From Ailurus styani (Eukaryota; Chordata; Mammalia; Carnivora; Ailuridae), in assembly GCA_002007465.1 (NCBI GenBank), contig LNAC01000754.1, positions 546,418 to 610,417 on the forward strand: a stretch of 64,000 nt of DNA, written 5' to 3'. This document shows, in pieces, positions 1 through 11,650 of this stretch (positions within the stretch are counted from its first letter, which is position 1; every line of letters begins with the position of its first letter). The position numbers were made by a program, and so were the translations under genes. The notes under the pieces were generated by a model that saw only the letters and a list, made by a program, of their open reading frames with translations, ran no database searches and was not told the origin of the DNA.

Positions 1-732
1 GGCCAGCAGATGCATAAAAAAATGCTCCACATCATTCATCTTCAGAGAAGTGCAGGTCAGAACTACAATGAGATATCCCCTCACACCTGTCAGAATGGCT
101 AGAAACAAACAACACATGTTGGCTAGGATGTGGAGAAAAAGGAGGTCTTGTGCATTATTGGTGGGAATGCAAACTGGTGGAGCCACCCCTGTGGCTATTG
201 CAGCGTTACATACGATAGCCAAGTTATAGAAGCAGCCCAAGTGTCCATCAATAGATGAATGGATAAAGAAGATGTGGGGTGTGTGTGTATGTGTATATAC
301 ATGTGTGTGTGATGTATGTATAGATAGATACAGATAGCATGGAATATTATTCAGCCGTAGAAAAGAATGGAATCTTGCCATTTGCAACAACATGAATGGA
401 GCTAAAGAGTATTATGTTAAGCAAAATAAGTCAGTCACAGAAAGATAAATACCATATGATTTTACTCATATGTGGAATTTAAGAAACAAATGAGAAAAGG
501 AATAAAAAGTGAGACAAACCAAGAAACAGATTCTTAATTATAGAGAAAAAACTGATGGTTACGGGGCGGGGTGGGGGGGCAGTGCGGGGTAGGTGAAATA
601 GGTGAGTGAAAGGTGATAAGGAGTGCACTTACCGTGATGAGCACTAAGTAATGTAGAGAATTGTATAGTACACCTGAAACTAATATAACCCTGTATGTTA
701 ACTATATTGGAATTAAAATAAACTTAATAACT
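1..732 (+). mobile_element. L1 LINE 3' end (carnivore type), 5' truncated by the window edge
   Basis: The stretch has the familiar end of a mammalian L1: a segment encoding the last part of ORF2 (a degenerate 'ATGGATAAAGAAGATGTGG' at about 258-276, 'GGAATATTATTCAGCC' at 341-356) and a short 3' UTR ending in 'CACCTGAAACTAATATAACC' and an A-rich tail at about 715-732. The 3' UTR wording is that of carnivore L1s. Around 180-215 some ORF2 sequence appears to be missing, and a TG/TATA-rich insert lies at 278-330. No intact frame remains. It is non-functional. Confidence 0.88.
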
Positions 733-738
733 CTAGTT

Positions 739-995
739 GGAGACTTGAAGGATGACTAAAATGTACTTAGCTGGCTGTAGGATGGATGGCTGGGATAGGA
801 AGAGCAAATAGCATCCTACGAAGTCCCCAGGCAAGGGAGCACAGCACATTCAGGCAACATCAAAGAGCTGCCCAGCCCTGGAATTTAGAGCTTAGATGGT
901 AAATTTCAAGTGATGAAGCTGGAGAAATGAGCAGGGGTCAAATCGTAAGGGCCTGGGAAATCCAATAATGTGCTAAAGAGTTTGGTTGCCATACT
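739..995 (-). repeat. L2 LINE fragment, antisense (weak)
   Basis: The segment 'GGTCAAATCGTAAGGGCCTGG' (about 936-956) followed by 'AAAGAGTTTGG' (973-983) resembles the reverse complement of the ancient L2 sequence that reads 'aaggcccttcatgatctggcc'. It is strongly diverged, and the boundaries are approximate. Confidence 0.4.
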
Positions 996-1533
996 GAGGG
1001 ATCTCTTAATGATATGACTCTTTTTTCCCCAGTAGTTAGCCATATATTTATTTTGGATTTATGGTTTTTATTGTGGTAAAATATACAGAACACAAAATTT
1101 ACCGTTTTAATCACTTTGAAGTGTACAGTTCAGTGGCATTAAGTATATTCACACTGTTCCATAACCATGACCACCATCCATCTCCAGAACTTTTTTCATC
1201 TCGCAGAACTGAGACTCTGAACCCATTAAGCAATAACTCCCCGTACTCTCCTTCCCCCAGCCCTGGAAACCACTATTCTATTATCTGTCTTTATGAATTT
1301 GACCATTCTAGATACATCATATAAATAGAATCATACAATATTTCTCGTGTTGTGACTTAGCATAATGTCTTCAAGGATCATCCATGTTATAGCCTGTGTC
1401 AGAACTTCCTTCCTTTTTAAGGTTGAGTATTATTCCATTGTATGCATATAGCATATTTTGTTTATCCATTTATCCAGTGATGGATATATGGGTTGCTTCC
1501 ACCTTTTGGCCATTGTGAATAATGCTGCTATGA

Positions 1534-1710
1534 GGGGTGCCTGGGTGCTTAATTGATTAAGCAGCTGCCTTCAGCTTGGTACTGGGATCAGCCCCCACAT
1601 TGGGCTCCCTGCTCAGAGGGGAGCCTGCTTCTCCCTCTCCCTCTGCCTGCCACTCCCCCTGCTTATGCTCTCTCTCTCTGTCAAATAAATAAGTAAAATC
1701 TTTAAAAAAA
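1534..1710 (+). mobile_element. Can-SINE (tRNA-Lys-derived), full length, with target-site duplication
   Basis: It starts with a diverged tRNA-derived head ('GGGGTGCCTGGGTGC'), passes through a CT-rich block, and ends with 'AAATAAATAAG' and an A tail. Near-identical 16-base flanks at 1518-1533 and 1711-1726 (AATAATGCTGC plus a diverged end) are its target-site duplication, which shows it inserted into the antisense L1. Only 50 bases separate it from the opposite SINE at 1761-1892. Confidence 0.93.
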
Positions 1711-1760
1711 AATAATGCTGCAGTGAACATGGGTGTAAAATATCTCTTTGAGAGCCTGGG

Positions 1761-1892
1761 TTTTTTTGCTTGTTTGTTTTTTAGTTTTTTGGTTTTTAAG
1801 AGGGCTCTGTGCTGGAACTCATGACCCTGAGATCAAGACCTGAGCTGAGATCAAGAGTCAGATGCTTAACTGACTGAGCCACCCAGGTGCCC
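1761..1892 (-). mobile_element. Can-SINE, antisense, 3' region shortened
   Basis: On the minus strand the tRNA-like head ends at 1892 ('TGAGCCACCCAGGTGCC' on plus). The body is short, with the CT-rich block largely missing, and the A tail appears as the T-rich run at 1761-1798. Short flanking copies of 'GAG(A/C)CCTG' around 1751 and 1894 look like a degenerate target-site duplication. Confidence 0.88.
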
Positions 1893-2236
1893 TGAGACCC
1901 TGTTTTTGATTCTTTTATATATGGACTTAGAATTTAATTTGTTGAACCATATGGTAATTCTATTTTTAATTTTTTGAGGAACCAGTATACTCTTTTCCAA
2001 AGCAGCTGCGCAATTTTACAGTTTGACCAGCAATGTGCAAGTGTTCCAGTTTTTTTCATCTTCACTCATGCTTGTTATTTTATTTTTACATTATTTTTAA
2101 ATAATCTATATATCCAAAAGGTTGTGAAACGGTATCTCACTGTGGTTTTGATTTGCATTTTCCTAATTATTAGCAATATTGAGCATATGCTGATTGGTCA
2201 CTTGTCTCTCTTCTTTGGAGTAATGTCTATCAGTTA

Positions 2237-4190
2237 AGTCTCTAGAATGAGTCCTCTGGGAATAAGTAGAAGGGTGGGAGGAGAGCAAGAATGGAGGCAG
2301 GAAGACCAGGTAGGAAGTTGTACAAATCCAGTCAAGAGATGATAAGGTTTCAAAAAAAATAAAAAGATGATAAGGCTTCAGTAACACAACCAGTGTACTG
2401 GTATGAGGGTGGTGGTGATGGTGAGAACCAGAAAGTAGAATTGAAAGGATTTAGTGACTGGATTTCCGATGAAATAGAACAAAAAGATAAGGATTCTCCA
2501 GGTTGAATGAATGATGGCACCACGGCTGGTATTCAGCCAGAATGTACTCTTACAGCCACCCTGCTTTTTAAAATATTGACATACTTTTCTGATGAGCTCC
2601 CTCCAGATCCCAGAATGCCCCTTGATTGCTCCTCCCAGCATCGCCCAGACTTTCCCCTGGAACTTCCAAATTACCAGTCTGCCTCACAATTCCCTAACTA
2701 AGAGTTAATGCTGAGAAAAGTTGGGGAGGGGTAGTGCTCTAGGAGCCAACTACAGCTCGGTGGCCAGTGTCCATTCTGATTGGTCAGGCCCCTGATTAGG
2801 CCTTTTGCATGTTACCCCTTGGGAGCAGTGCCATTCACTGACATGTGTACCAGTATGGAAAAGATTTTCGGGGCATGTGGGAGGGCTTCACCAGAGGTGA
2901 TGAGCTCCATTTTAGAGCCTGTTTGTGTATTTAAGCAGAGATAGTATTCTTGGCTCTAGAAAAAGAGCTTTAGGAGTTTTCAACTTATGATGGTCATAGA
3001 ATCCAAGAAGTTACCATCCCAAGGAAGCACTCTCTATCTATAGTGACTTCATTCTTTGATAAAGTTATCCACAATTTTGCAACTATGAAGAGGAATAAAC
3101 CCCCTGATCAATACTCCATAAAGGTCATCTGTGCTGGAGATGCACTTTGGCAGAATGTCATAACATTCCCAGAAATTTAGGAAACCAGGGATCTGGGAAG
3201 AAACATTCTCCTTTTTCTACAGCAACATAAAGATTGTCCCAGAGTAGGTGGTTTGTTCATTCACTTCTGGAGTGCCATTAGCTGCAGATGAAGAGACTGG
3301 GTTCACTATGACCATTTGGCACCCTCTCCGTGATGAGCAGCCTACAGTTGTACTGGAAGCTGATGAGACTTTGATTTTTTTTTTTTCTTTTCTGGGAGAT
3401 CAGAACGGATGTCAATGTTGCTGCCTGCAGGATAAGTAAAGATATCCCACTATGTATTTTATTGGCAATCCCGATAGCATTTTCTCCATTGGTGGTTTAT
3501 GTGTAATAGAGACCAAACAGCAATTTTCTGACCTGCCAAGATCCATTATGTCTGGTAAATATAGTTTATGCTTGACAGAATCCACACTTAGGGTGGAAAG
3601 CCATGCAAATTAAACTAAGGCTTAGGCTAATTTTTGGTAGTGAAAATTATTCTCCCTTGGTGACCTTATTCAGAATAGAATAAAACAACCAGAAAGCTAT
3701 TCATGCAGTCCAGTCTTCTTTCTTTAATCAAAATAATAAAAGCCTTTGGATTGGCCCAGTTCCTCATTCTCATCACCCATGTCTTTCATGGAGCCCAATC
3801 ATTTATGCTCATAACTTTTTCATGTTAATAGATTGGAGGTCAGGTAATAAAATATTTTCTTTTGGTCTACTTTGAGATCTATGCAAATCTTATCTCGGTG
3901 GATTTATAGAGACTCCACAACCACAGAGTCTTGGTACTTTGGCACAAATAATATTTTAACAATTCTTCTCTACTATCTGGGTTATTAAAATGTAGTCTTA
4001 GCTCAAATGGTGTCTCATTGTTCACAGTCTGAGTAGTTGTATTTACAGAGCTGAAAAAGTAGTAAGGCCAGACTCGGGTAATATTGATAAGTTAGAAACA
4101 ATCTCAACTTCTCAACTGTTTAGTATATTTTACTGTCCTTTCTGCTGATGACTTGTATTAATATATTTAGTTTATATAGCTAAGTTTTCA
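2237..4190. other. Unassigned, mostly unique sequence
   Basis: I recognise no gene, RNA gene or repeat family here. Open frames are short (at most 87 codons), overlap on both strands and show no domain. A T run lies at 3376-3388. Confidence 0.5.
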
Positions 4191-4194
4191 ATAT

Positions 4195-4365
4195 TATCTT
4201 GATAATCCCATCTTCATTTGCGGTGGAACAGAAAAGGTAGCAGGTAGCATCAACTACCCCATTTTGTGGCTGGGGAATTGGAAGGCCTATTAGGTCAAGG
4301 TAACAGACTTGTCCCAGATGATGGCTCTCAAGTTTTGTGAAATAGAAATGCACACAGGCCATATC
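4195..4365 (-). repeat. MIR-like SINE fragment, antisense (weak)
   Basis: The order 'CCCATTTTGTGGCTGGGGAA', then 'AAGGTAACAGACTTGTCCCAGATGA', follows the MIR antisense pattern (counterpart of 'cccattttacagatgaggaaactgag ... acttgcccaaggtca'). Divergence is high. Confidence 0.35.
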
Positions 4366-5925
4366 CTCCTCGAAATTGTCATTTATAGCCTAACACAGCC
4401 AGAATTAATAGGGTGTTACTAAATGTGATGCAATAGCAAGAGAGTAATCATTGTATTTTAATTTGAAAAGGTATTCACAGAAAGAGAACTTTGAGAAATG
4501 GCATTTATAGATGTAGATACCAGAAGAAGAAGGTATAGCCCAGTGGGAGGTTCCAATTCATTTTCTGAGAATCTTTGCTTTTTGAGAGCAGGAGGAAGTC
4601 AGGTGAATTGACCAGAAGAATCCAGATATCTTATATCACTTTCATCTTTCCACAAATACTAAGATTCTCCAGTTTTTCACTGGCAGTTACATTTTGTCAA
4701 CTAGTAAAACAAATTCTTCAAAGATGAAAATTGATCTTGTGAAGGTTTTTCATAGGCGTCGTATTGGAGAAGAATGTATTCCTTGTCTGAGAATTAAGAA
4801 TCTTTTTTTAGTTTCTTCACCTTGAAGTTAGACTATAGTCAGTTATAGCTTCTTAGTTGAAAACCTTGTATTTCTCAAAGTTAGCTCACCCAGCTTTGTG
4901 GTGGAGAGCTGATTCCATGAAAGAAGCTGGCCTTTTGACCAAGCATGGATTGGGGAAAGGGTGGGGGAGCATGTGTGATGATTCACAAGAAACTACAAGG
5001 AGGCTCACTGCTGCCATCACCACCAGGACTACTACCATTACTGCTCCAACTCCTCTACTACTGTTATTATTAATTTTAGGAAGGGAAGTTATCACTGCCA
5101 GCCTTAATTTGCTTTATTTTTATATTTTAGTGATTGGTTGGGTGAGAGCATGCCCAGGCATGCACTGTAATCACTGAAAAAGGCATAAAGACCTATTCTC
5201 CACAAGAGATTTTTCCCATTGTCCTTTCCCAAGACGTGTTGGTCATTACCCACATAGCATGCAAAATAAAATCAAACAATGATAGGTATGTGATTCATCT
5301 CTTTTATGCCTTCTTTTGAGCTTAATTCCCAGAACTGGAGCAAACTTAAGAGAGGTGGGTTTTTGAGTTCCAGACATGCTTTTTCTAAACCCTCCACTTA
5401 GAGCTAGCCCATCCCCCTGACCTTGAAAAGGTGAATAGATCCACATCACGGAGATTAAATAAGGCACTGCAGAGAAATCACTACAGGAGGAGCAAGTAAG
5501 TGCAATCTCCTCTGGTGTGAAGTGCGACCAACCTGAATGAATCAGACCATATTTCTAGTCCATGATCAGCTCCAAATTTACAGAGCTCCTGCTCAATTAT
5601 GCCACCCCACTGTATCCTTGGCTGGCTCTCATAATTGCCTCATTATTGCTGCTTTTTTATATAATATGCATCTTTGGATTCATAGCCCAACTATCTCAGC
5701 TGGAACTTCCCCTGTAGTTGGTTTTTTTTTTTTTCTTTAGCAGACAATTGTAGTCATTTCCCCTCTGCCTATTCAACATCGGTGATCAGGATAGGAATGA
5801 AATACAGACTTGGCTCATCAGAGGGCAGCTTTGGCTTCTCTTATATGCCACAAATGTCTTCACCTCATAACACGGACAGTAGTCGCTGATGAGTACATTT
5901 GAGTTTATTCCCGAAAGTGGGAAGT
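4366..5925. other. Unassigned sequence with an imperfect trinucleotide-rich patch
   Basis: No repeat family or gene is recognised. At about 5005-5072 lies an imperfect run of CTG/CCA/CTA/TTA triplets. It keeps a frame open on both strands (106 and 69 codons), which explains the two ORFs there without invoking a gene. A poly-T run sits near 5722-5734. Confidence 0.45.
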
Positions 5926-5929
5926 GTAT

Positions 5930-6125
5930 TGCCTCCATACCATGTAAATTAAGGCCGTTTATGGTTTTTTGTTTATCTCTTCTTTTGCTTTCCTTTTCTC
6001 TAGCGTGTGTTCAGATCAGATGCCATTATTATTTTGCCTTAATTCTAGCTAGATTGTCAAATTCTTTGAAAATTCAGTATGGTGCCTGGCAGTCAATGAT
6101 TATTTATCACATGAACAAGTGAGTG
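5930..6125 (+). repeat. L2 LINE 3' fragment (weak)
   Basis: The end 'TTTGAAAATTCAGTATGGTGCCTGGCAGTCAATGA' (in two parts near 6064-6098) resembles the L2/MIR terminal motif 'agtgcctggcacatagtagg'. The T/C-rich sequence before it fits L2. Confidence 0.4.
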
Positions 6126-8489
6126 TTTTCCGACACTTAGAGGCAATCAGAAAATAATCATATTCCTAAAACAGTGTGAAAACACGATGTTTAAAAGAAT
6201 TGGTGGAACTAATATATAAACCACATGACTGTAAGAGCATCATAAAAGAGTAGCACCAACAGTATTTTATTTTTTTATTTTTGGCGGGGAGGTTGCCTGA
6301 TACAAAAAAATACTTTGTTAAAAGAGGAGATTAGAACCCAGTTGGTAGAGTGGGGTTGATGAGTCAGTTGAAAATCTTAGTATCCTCTCACGTGCTGTGC
6401 TTTTGCCCGTGGAACTCGTGAGCATTTCTGGCTGACGACAATGGCTGGAAGTTGTCAAGTGTGTAGGGCTTGAGGAAGAGGGCAATTCTATTGCTCTTGG
6501 TGGGAAATCACTGGACAGTAATATGGCTATAGAGGTACAACACACTAGCATTGCTAAGTACATGGTTTTTGAGTATTTTTTACTCAGTCTTTTCGGGCAA
6601 ATGTAAGTCCAACTTGCCTTGCTTTAAGTAAGGATTAGATGAGGAAAAAGAAACAGCCTAGGTTTCCTTTCCCAGATGATTAGAACCAAACCAGAAATAA
6701 TGCAGGGTGGAGAAAGGATGGGGGCGGGGGGGCGCAGAAGTCAGGACGTCATTATTCTTTGTCTCTTCTTTTCCCTGGAGGAAATACTGGCACCCAAATA
6801 TTCAACAGTAGGAAGACATTTGGAAAGCAGCCTAGTCGAAGGATCTGGAGTGATTAGGAGCTATACATCAGATAGGAGAGGGAGAGACCATGTGGTGGGG
6901 GAAGAAAGTGAGGATGCAGTTCTTTCAGCTGTGGCTGCTCAAATCCTTTCTCTTATCCCACAGAGTAAGGAACCCCATTCTGCCCTTTTCTACTCCCCCC
7001 CCAATGAACCTTCTAGAATGTCAGCTGAAATGCCTTGCTCTTTTCTAAACACTTGTGAACTAGCGAGAAGTCAGTGACCTGGAGGGGATTCAGGTCGAAG
7101 TTAGAAAAATGATAAAAAGAGCTGGGGATGCCGGTGGCCCAGTGGGGGTTTCCTCTCTGCACCTCGAGAACTGACTTATGAGAAGACAGTCAAATGGCTA
7201 GATATGTGTTGTTTGGCCCAGGGCAGACAAGGAGGTATGGACTAACTTGTCTCCAGTTGAGTTGCCAACAGCCAATAAATTATTGTGTCTTTTCCCCTCC
7301 AAATGGACTGTCAGTATATAGTTTTTAAAAGTTTTATTGAAAATAGTTACCTCAAATTTATTTGCCCTCATTTCCCAGATTGTCTGAGTAATTGCGGACT
7401 CTTGCTGGCTGCAGGCCCCATGAGCTTTAAAGCACCCCGCCCCGCTCCACACAACTCAGCTGCGCCCAGGGAGATGGTCTCTGGAGACAGAGTGAGTCCT
7501 CGCCCTCTTCCCTGCCTTGTCTTGAGATCCAGAGAGTGAGATTGAAACCTTTTCCACTGGAAACATGTCACCTTCCATGCCTATTTCTGACTCCCCTTTT
7601 GGATATATGAGCAAAACCATTGTATTCAACCACGTGTCAAGAGGCAGATGGGAAATGTGTCTTTCCTATTACTCACCAGAAAGGGACCCTGGCAGCCCTG
7701 GAAGGATTTGGTCAGGCTGTTGCAGTCAACCAGACCAGAGTGGAGGAGACTGTGCTTTACTCACTCGTCACACGGTCCCAGGCAGCTCCCCAAGAGACCT
7801 TGAGCCGACAAGGCCCTGTTTTTATTGGCCACCCCTCTGTTAGTCTGAGATCCTTCATGCTGAGCTTCAGAGCCAGTGAGGGATGTGGAGCTGTGTGTCG
7901 GGAGAGGGAAGGGGGGCAGGGGCCTAACATTCGGAGACTTTAGTACCTTGCCCTTGACACTCTGTATCCATGTTTAATTAATTTCCTATCTTTGTGGGGG
8001 GGGGGAAGAGATGAAATAAATAAGGCCAACTGAGCACTCCATAATTTGTTTCTGAAGTTTGGCTGGACATAAAAGTCTACCTTCCCAAGCCACACAACAT
8101 AATTTATTTTCTGATTCCCTCTCGGCATCAGGTCCAGGCTAACCTTGAGTTTAGAGGCTGTGCCTTCACTTCCTGGTGCTGGTGGTCACAGTGTGTCCTT
8201 TCTTGGCAGTGGCGGTGAGCCCAGCAAAACAGACCTCTGAAGGGGAGTGGATTAATCATTCTGAAGGCATGCTTGCCCCAACGGTTCCCCCGCAGGATGG
8301 CTGAGAACCAGAGAGACAAGACTGTTGTAGCCTACGAGTGGCAGAGGGAGAGGTCTGAAGACAAAAAAGAAGAAAAGGGAGGGGGGGGGCGGAGAATGAG
8401 GCTTGTAAATTGTACATGCTGGAGTTTTCACTAAACTGAAAAGTATTACAAAAAAATATATCACCACTTCCATAGTAGAAACTGTGATG
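6126..8489. other. Unassigned, mostly unique sequence
   Basis: No repeat family is recognised. The longest frame is 133 codons at 6676-7077 on plus. It has no domain or motif I know and lies in a G/A-rich stretch (poly-G near 6720-6732), so I do not call it a gene. G runs occur near 7997 and 8381. Confidence 0.45.
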
Positions 8490-9190
8490 AGTCCAACCTT
8501 TTTATTACAATCAGGTTTTCCCTAAATATATTATGCCCTGCAGGTCAAAATGATTTACTTCTCTATTTTGGGACATCTGAGTTCTATTCTACTGTTGCCA
8601 GTATGTTTTCAGCTGTGCCAAAACTGAGCAGGTCTGCGGTTCCTTTGTAACATCAAAACGGAGACATTTATCATTGAGATTTATCATGGGACAGCCTGCC
8701 AGATGGTTTGGGTATTTTAAAGGTGAACTGTTTGGGCCTTGATTAGCTCATGTGGACTTCTAGCTAAAGACAACTCTATCAGCTGCTCTGCGGAAAGACA
8801 CTGGCTTCCCCTCCACCCGACCCCCTCCCTCTGTTCTTCTAGTAATGCAGAAAATATTAATGTAATGGCAGATGTGGTGTAGATTGTCATTTCAGGAAGA
8901 AAACCAAGCCATAACCAATTCCACTGATTGCATTCTAATTATAATGTGACCTCCTGTTGCTTTGCATAGAGGCGGTATTCATTTCAGTACTCCACTGTAA
9001 AACTTGCCTAGTCAACGACCCTCAAAGGGGCAATTGTAAGATTTAAGCTTGGATTTTTTTGCTCATACCAAGGACCTTTATTCTGCCAAGTCTCTGCTGA
9101 TTGGGCCAGAAAGAATGCATTTGATTATATAGACTAAACTTATTGGGAACAGAGCCTTTGTGCTTTGAAATGCTTTTCATTCAAATTACA
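8490..9190. promoter_or_regulatory. Candidate conserved non-coding element (alignment needed)
   Basis: A repeat-free, AT-rich 700-base block. It contains TAATTA at 8936-8941 in 'GATTGCATTCTAATTATAATG', plus many short homeodomain- and POU-like words. The texture is what vertebrate developmental enhancers often look like. That is only an impression: conservation cannot be measured from one sequence. Confidence 0.3.
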
Positions 9191-10060
9191 TTCAGACATT
9201 CAATCAACATTGATTATGATATGGATTGGCAATGGGGAATGCCTTGGGTTTTTGGTCTGACTTGAAAGTTTGCTCAGCTCCTCTTTAGATAACTGCAACT
9301 GGGAAGCCAGCTGAGTTTCCTTAACCTTAAACTTGAGTCTCCCATAGGAGGAAGGTTTCTCCAGGGAGGCCACGGTTTTCTTATTCCCATCTGATTCAGT
9401 ATTCCATGATCTTTTCTTTTCTTGAAGATTCTGGGTTGTAGGGACTTCCAAATTTAATTAATCTCTAAGAGCCATGGAGTATGCATATACATTTGCATTT
9501 GTTTTAAATAAAGTAAGTTTTTGATTTTGCACTTGAAAGGCTGGGAGAATCCATCTTAGACTCAGATTCTAGGTCAAGAATTTGGTATCATGGATGGAAT
9601 CAAGAACTGGGTGAGGATTTGGAAAGCTCCATGTGACTTAGGGCCTACCTACATTCTTGTCAGCAGAATGAAATAAAAATAGTAAGTGGTCCTGATGTTC
9701 AATTTCATAATATAGGTGATTTGAAAATACTAAGAAGCAATATAAAATTCTTATTCTTCTATTGAAAAGTCAATATTTATATGTAAGTTTGTTGGGAGCC
9801 TTTGCCCGCAGGTAGACCTGTATCTCTAGAAAAATCCTGGCAAGACCCATGTTCCAATCAGTTAGCTCTTGGCAGACCTCACTGACACATCCTCAAGTTT
9901 TGGTTTTGACTTGCAGGTTCTCTTCCCACCCTTTCAGATGCCAGCCTGGAGTTGATAATTCCCATATGAGGGAACAAGGGCTTCCTCATTACAAGCTTAT
10001 AAAATAGCTTGAAATAGCTCCATTCTCTTTATCCAATTGCATGCTATCAGGTGCTACCTG
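9191..10060. other. Unassigned sequence
   Basis: No repeat or gene is recognised. A minus-strand frame of 83 codons (9451-9200) is rich in K, E, Q and S, but it begins at TTG rather than ATG and matches nothing I know. Confidence 0.4.
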
Positions 10061-10061
10061 T

Positions 10062-10486
10062 ATTCAGGTGACTCTCACATACAGATTTTCAGCTTTAATA
10101 GCTTTCCTGAATATTACCATTTCCAACTATATGGTCACCTTGGATGGTATCCTAGATCTCAAGGACAGTGTGTTCTCTTCTTTCCATCAAGACAGCAGCA
10201 ACTGGTCTCTCCTCCCCTGTTTGCTCTCTCTTAACTACTGCTCTAATTCTAGTTCCCTTGGGATCTTCTTAGTGCCTGTCTCTTAGCGCTCAGACAGAAC
10301 TCATTGGCAAATCCTGTGTGCTGTTAATTCTGCCACTGAGAATACCCTTCAAAGTACCTGTTCTCCCTATAATTACTTCTTTGTCTTTGAGTCTAATTTA
10401 TTTTCCTTCTGGCCTATGTCATAGCCTCCTTGATGGTTTCTTTATTTTTGGTCTCTCCACCAGTCCTTTTTGCCCTACTCCAGTAT
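10062..10486 (+). repeat. L2 LINE, 5' portion, split by an LTR
   Basis: The segment carries L2 wording in order: 'ACAGAACTCATTGGCAAATCCTGTGTGCTG' (in parts near 10294-10323; compare 'tccatcagcaaatcctgttggct') and 'CTTGATGGTTTC' / 'CACCAGTCC' further on. The L2 resumes after the LTR at 10999. Divergence is high, as expected for L2. Confidence 0.55.
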
Positions 10487-10998
10487 GACAGGCAACTTCT
10501 AAGATGGCACTCATGATACCTGTTTCACGGTATTCGCACCCTTGTGAAATTCTCTCCCCTTGTGTGTGGGCAGGGACCGTTGACTTATTTGTAACACATA
10601 GATGATAGAAAAGTTGATGGATGTCACTTCCATGACTTGGCTGCATGAGATCACGACTTCTACCTTCCTAGAGACTGACTTCTTATCTACCTTGATGAGA
10701 TGCCACATGGCAAGCAACTGGGGGTGATCTATGGCCTTCAAGGATGAGCTGGGGTCCTACATTCACAAGAAACCGAAACCTGCCAACAACCCTGTGAGCT
10801 TGGATGTTTCCCCAGTCAAGCCTTAGATGAAATCCCGGCCCTGGCCAGTAACTTGACAGCAGCTTTGCGAGATACCTGAAGCAGAAAGGGGGACCCAGTT
10901 AAGCTATATCCAGACTCTTGACCCACACGAACTGTGGTACAATAAATATGTGTGTTGTAAGCTGCCAAGTTTATGGTACACAATAATAACTAATGTAT
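10487..10998 (+). repeat. Solo LTR, ERVL-MaLR (MLT1-like)
   Basis: Typical wording of an old mammalian MaLR-class LTR: 'CTTCTAAGATGGCACTCATGA' near 10497, 'CATGGCAAGCAACTGGGGGT' at 10707, 'CTGCCAACAACCCTGTGAGC' at 10780, 'TGACCCACACGAACTGTGG' at 10919. A polyadenylation-type AATAAAT lies at 10941, and the end reads 'AATAACTAATGTATTA'. No internal retroviral region is present, so it is a solo LTR. It interrupts an L2. The exact MLT1 subfamily would need a library search. Confidence 0.72.
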
Positions 10999-11345
10999 TA
11001 TCATGGCCAGATAACTACATGACAGAGGCAATCATTTTTTCCAAACTACTAAGTGGCTCTAAGATTATCTGTATTTGGTCTTGAACCACCTACCTAAGCT
11101 GATTTCTGGCTGTCCTTCCTAAGCACCATCAACTCTATACCGTACCTGATTCTGACTTTCCTCCCTTTACCCTTTGCTGACATCGTTGCCATTTCCTGGG
11201 TTCATTTGATGACTAAATCCCCTATTTTTTACGGGCCCACTTAAAAGCCACCTCTTTCATAAGACCTTTCGTGATCCTTGCACTTATATAGATTTCTGAG
11301 CTGCCATTGTTCTGTACCTGAGGGCACAGTTCCTTTTCTGGCTCA
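10999..11345 (+). repeat. L2 LINE, 3' portion after the LTR
   Basis: It continues the L2 broken by the LTR: 'CTTAAAAGCCACCTCTTTCATAAG' (in parts near 11242-11262) and 'CCTTTCGTGATCC' match the L2 pattern 'ttaaatgtcacctcctcagagaggccttccctgacc'. Confidence 0.6.
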
Positions 11346-11544
11346 TGGAGGGGTTGAGGGCATTGTCTGAGCCTAGAATGGGATTGCAGATTTTATGAAG
11401 AAGGAGACCACTCCTGATTCATCTTTGCATGTCCTCAGAGCTCTTAGTAGAATTCCTTTTAAATGGTACGCTATCGACGAAGCGTTTGTGAAAAGCTAGC
11501 TGGACTTCTCACAAGATAGACAAAGTAGAAGTCATTTGTGGAAT

Positions 11545-11650
11545 TAGTTTATTTACTTGCCTATTCTTCCATTAATTCTTTCATTCCCTGCCACATGCTA
11601 AGCTTTGTCCTAGAGACTGGAAACAAGACTGGACTGAGGTCCACTGTGAT
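11545..11650 (-). repeat. L2 LINE 3' end, antisense (weak)
   Basis: 'TTCATTCCCTGCCACATGCTAAG' (in parts from 11579), 'CCTAGAGACTGGAAACAAGACTGG': this resembles 'ttcattcaacaaatatt...atgtgccaggcactgttctaggcgctggggatacag' of antisense L2. Confidence 0.45.

Larger units (their letters stand above)
1037..2232 (-). mobile_element. Old L1 (L1M-type) 3' part, antisense, interrupted by two Can-SINEs
   Basis: Read on the minus strand this is an old mammalian L1: 3' UTR first ('TTATTGTGGTAAAATATACA' at 1068-1087), then ORF2 C-terminal sequence ('TTGTGAATAATGCTGC' at 1514-1529, resuming at 1711; 'GTTTTGATTTGCATTTTCCT' near 2144). The element is split by SINEs at 1534-1710 and 1761-1892, so its own pieces are 1037-1533, 1711-1760 and 1893-2232. 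Two 87-codon open frames inside it are chance frames in the non-coding direction. Confidence 0.85.

Noticed and set aside
4857..5177. 106-codon frame with a threonine-rich part
   Set aside because: The frame is kept open by an imperfect trinucleotide repeat, and the opposite strand is open too.
6676..7077. 133-codon plus frame
   Set aside because: No domain, no codon bias I can see, and no splice or promoter context.
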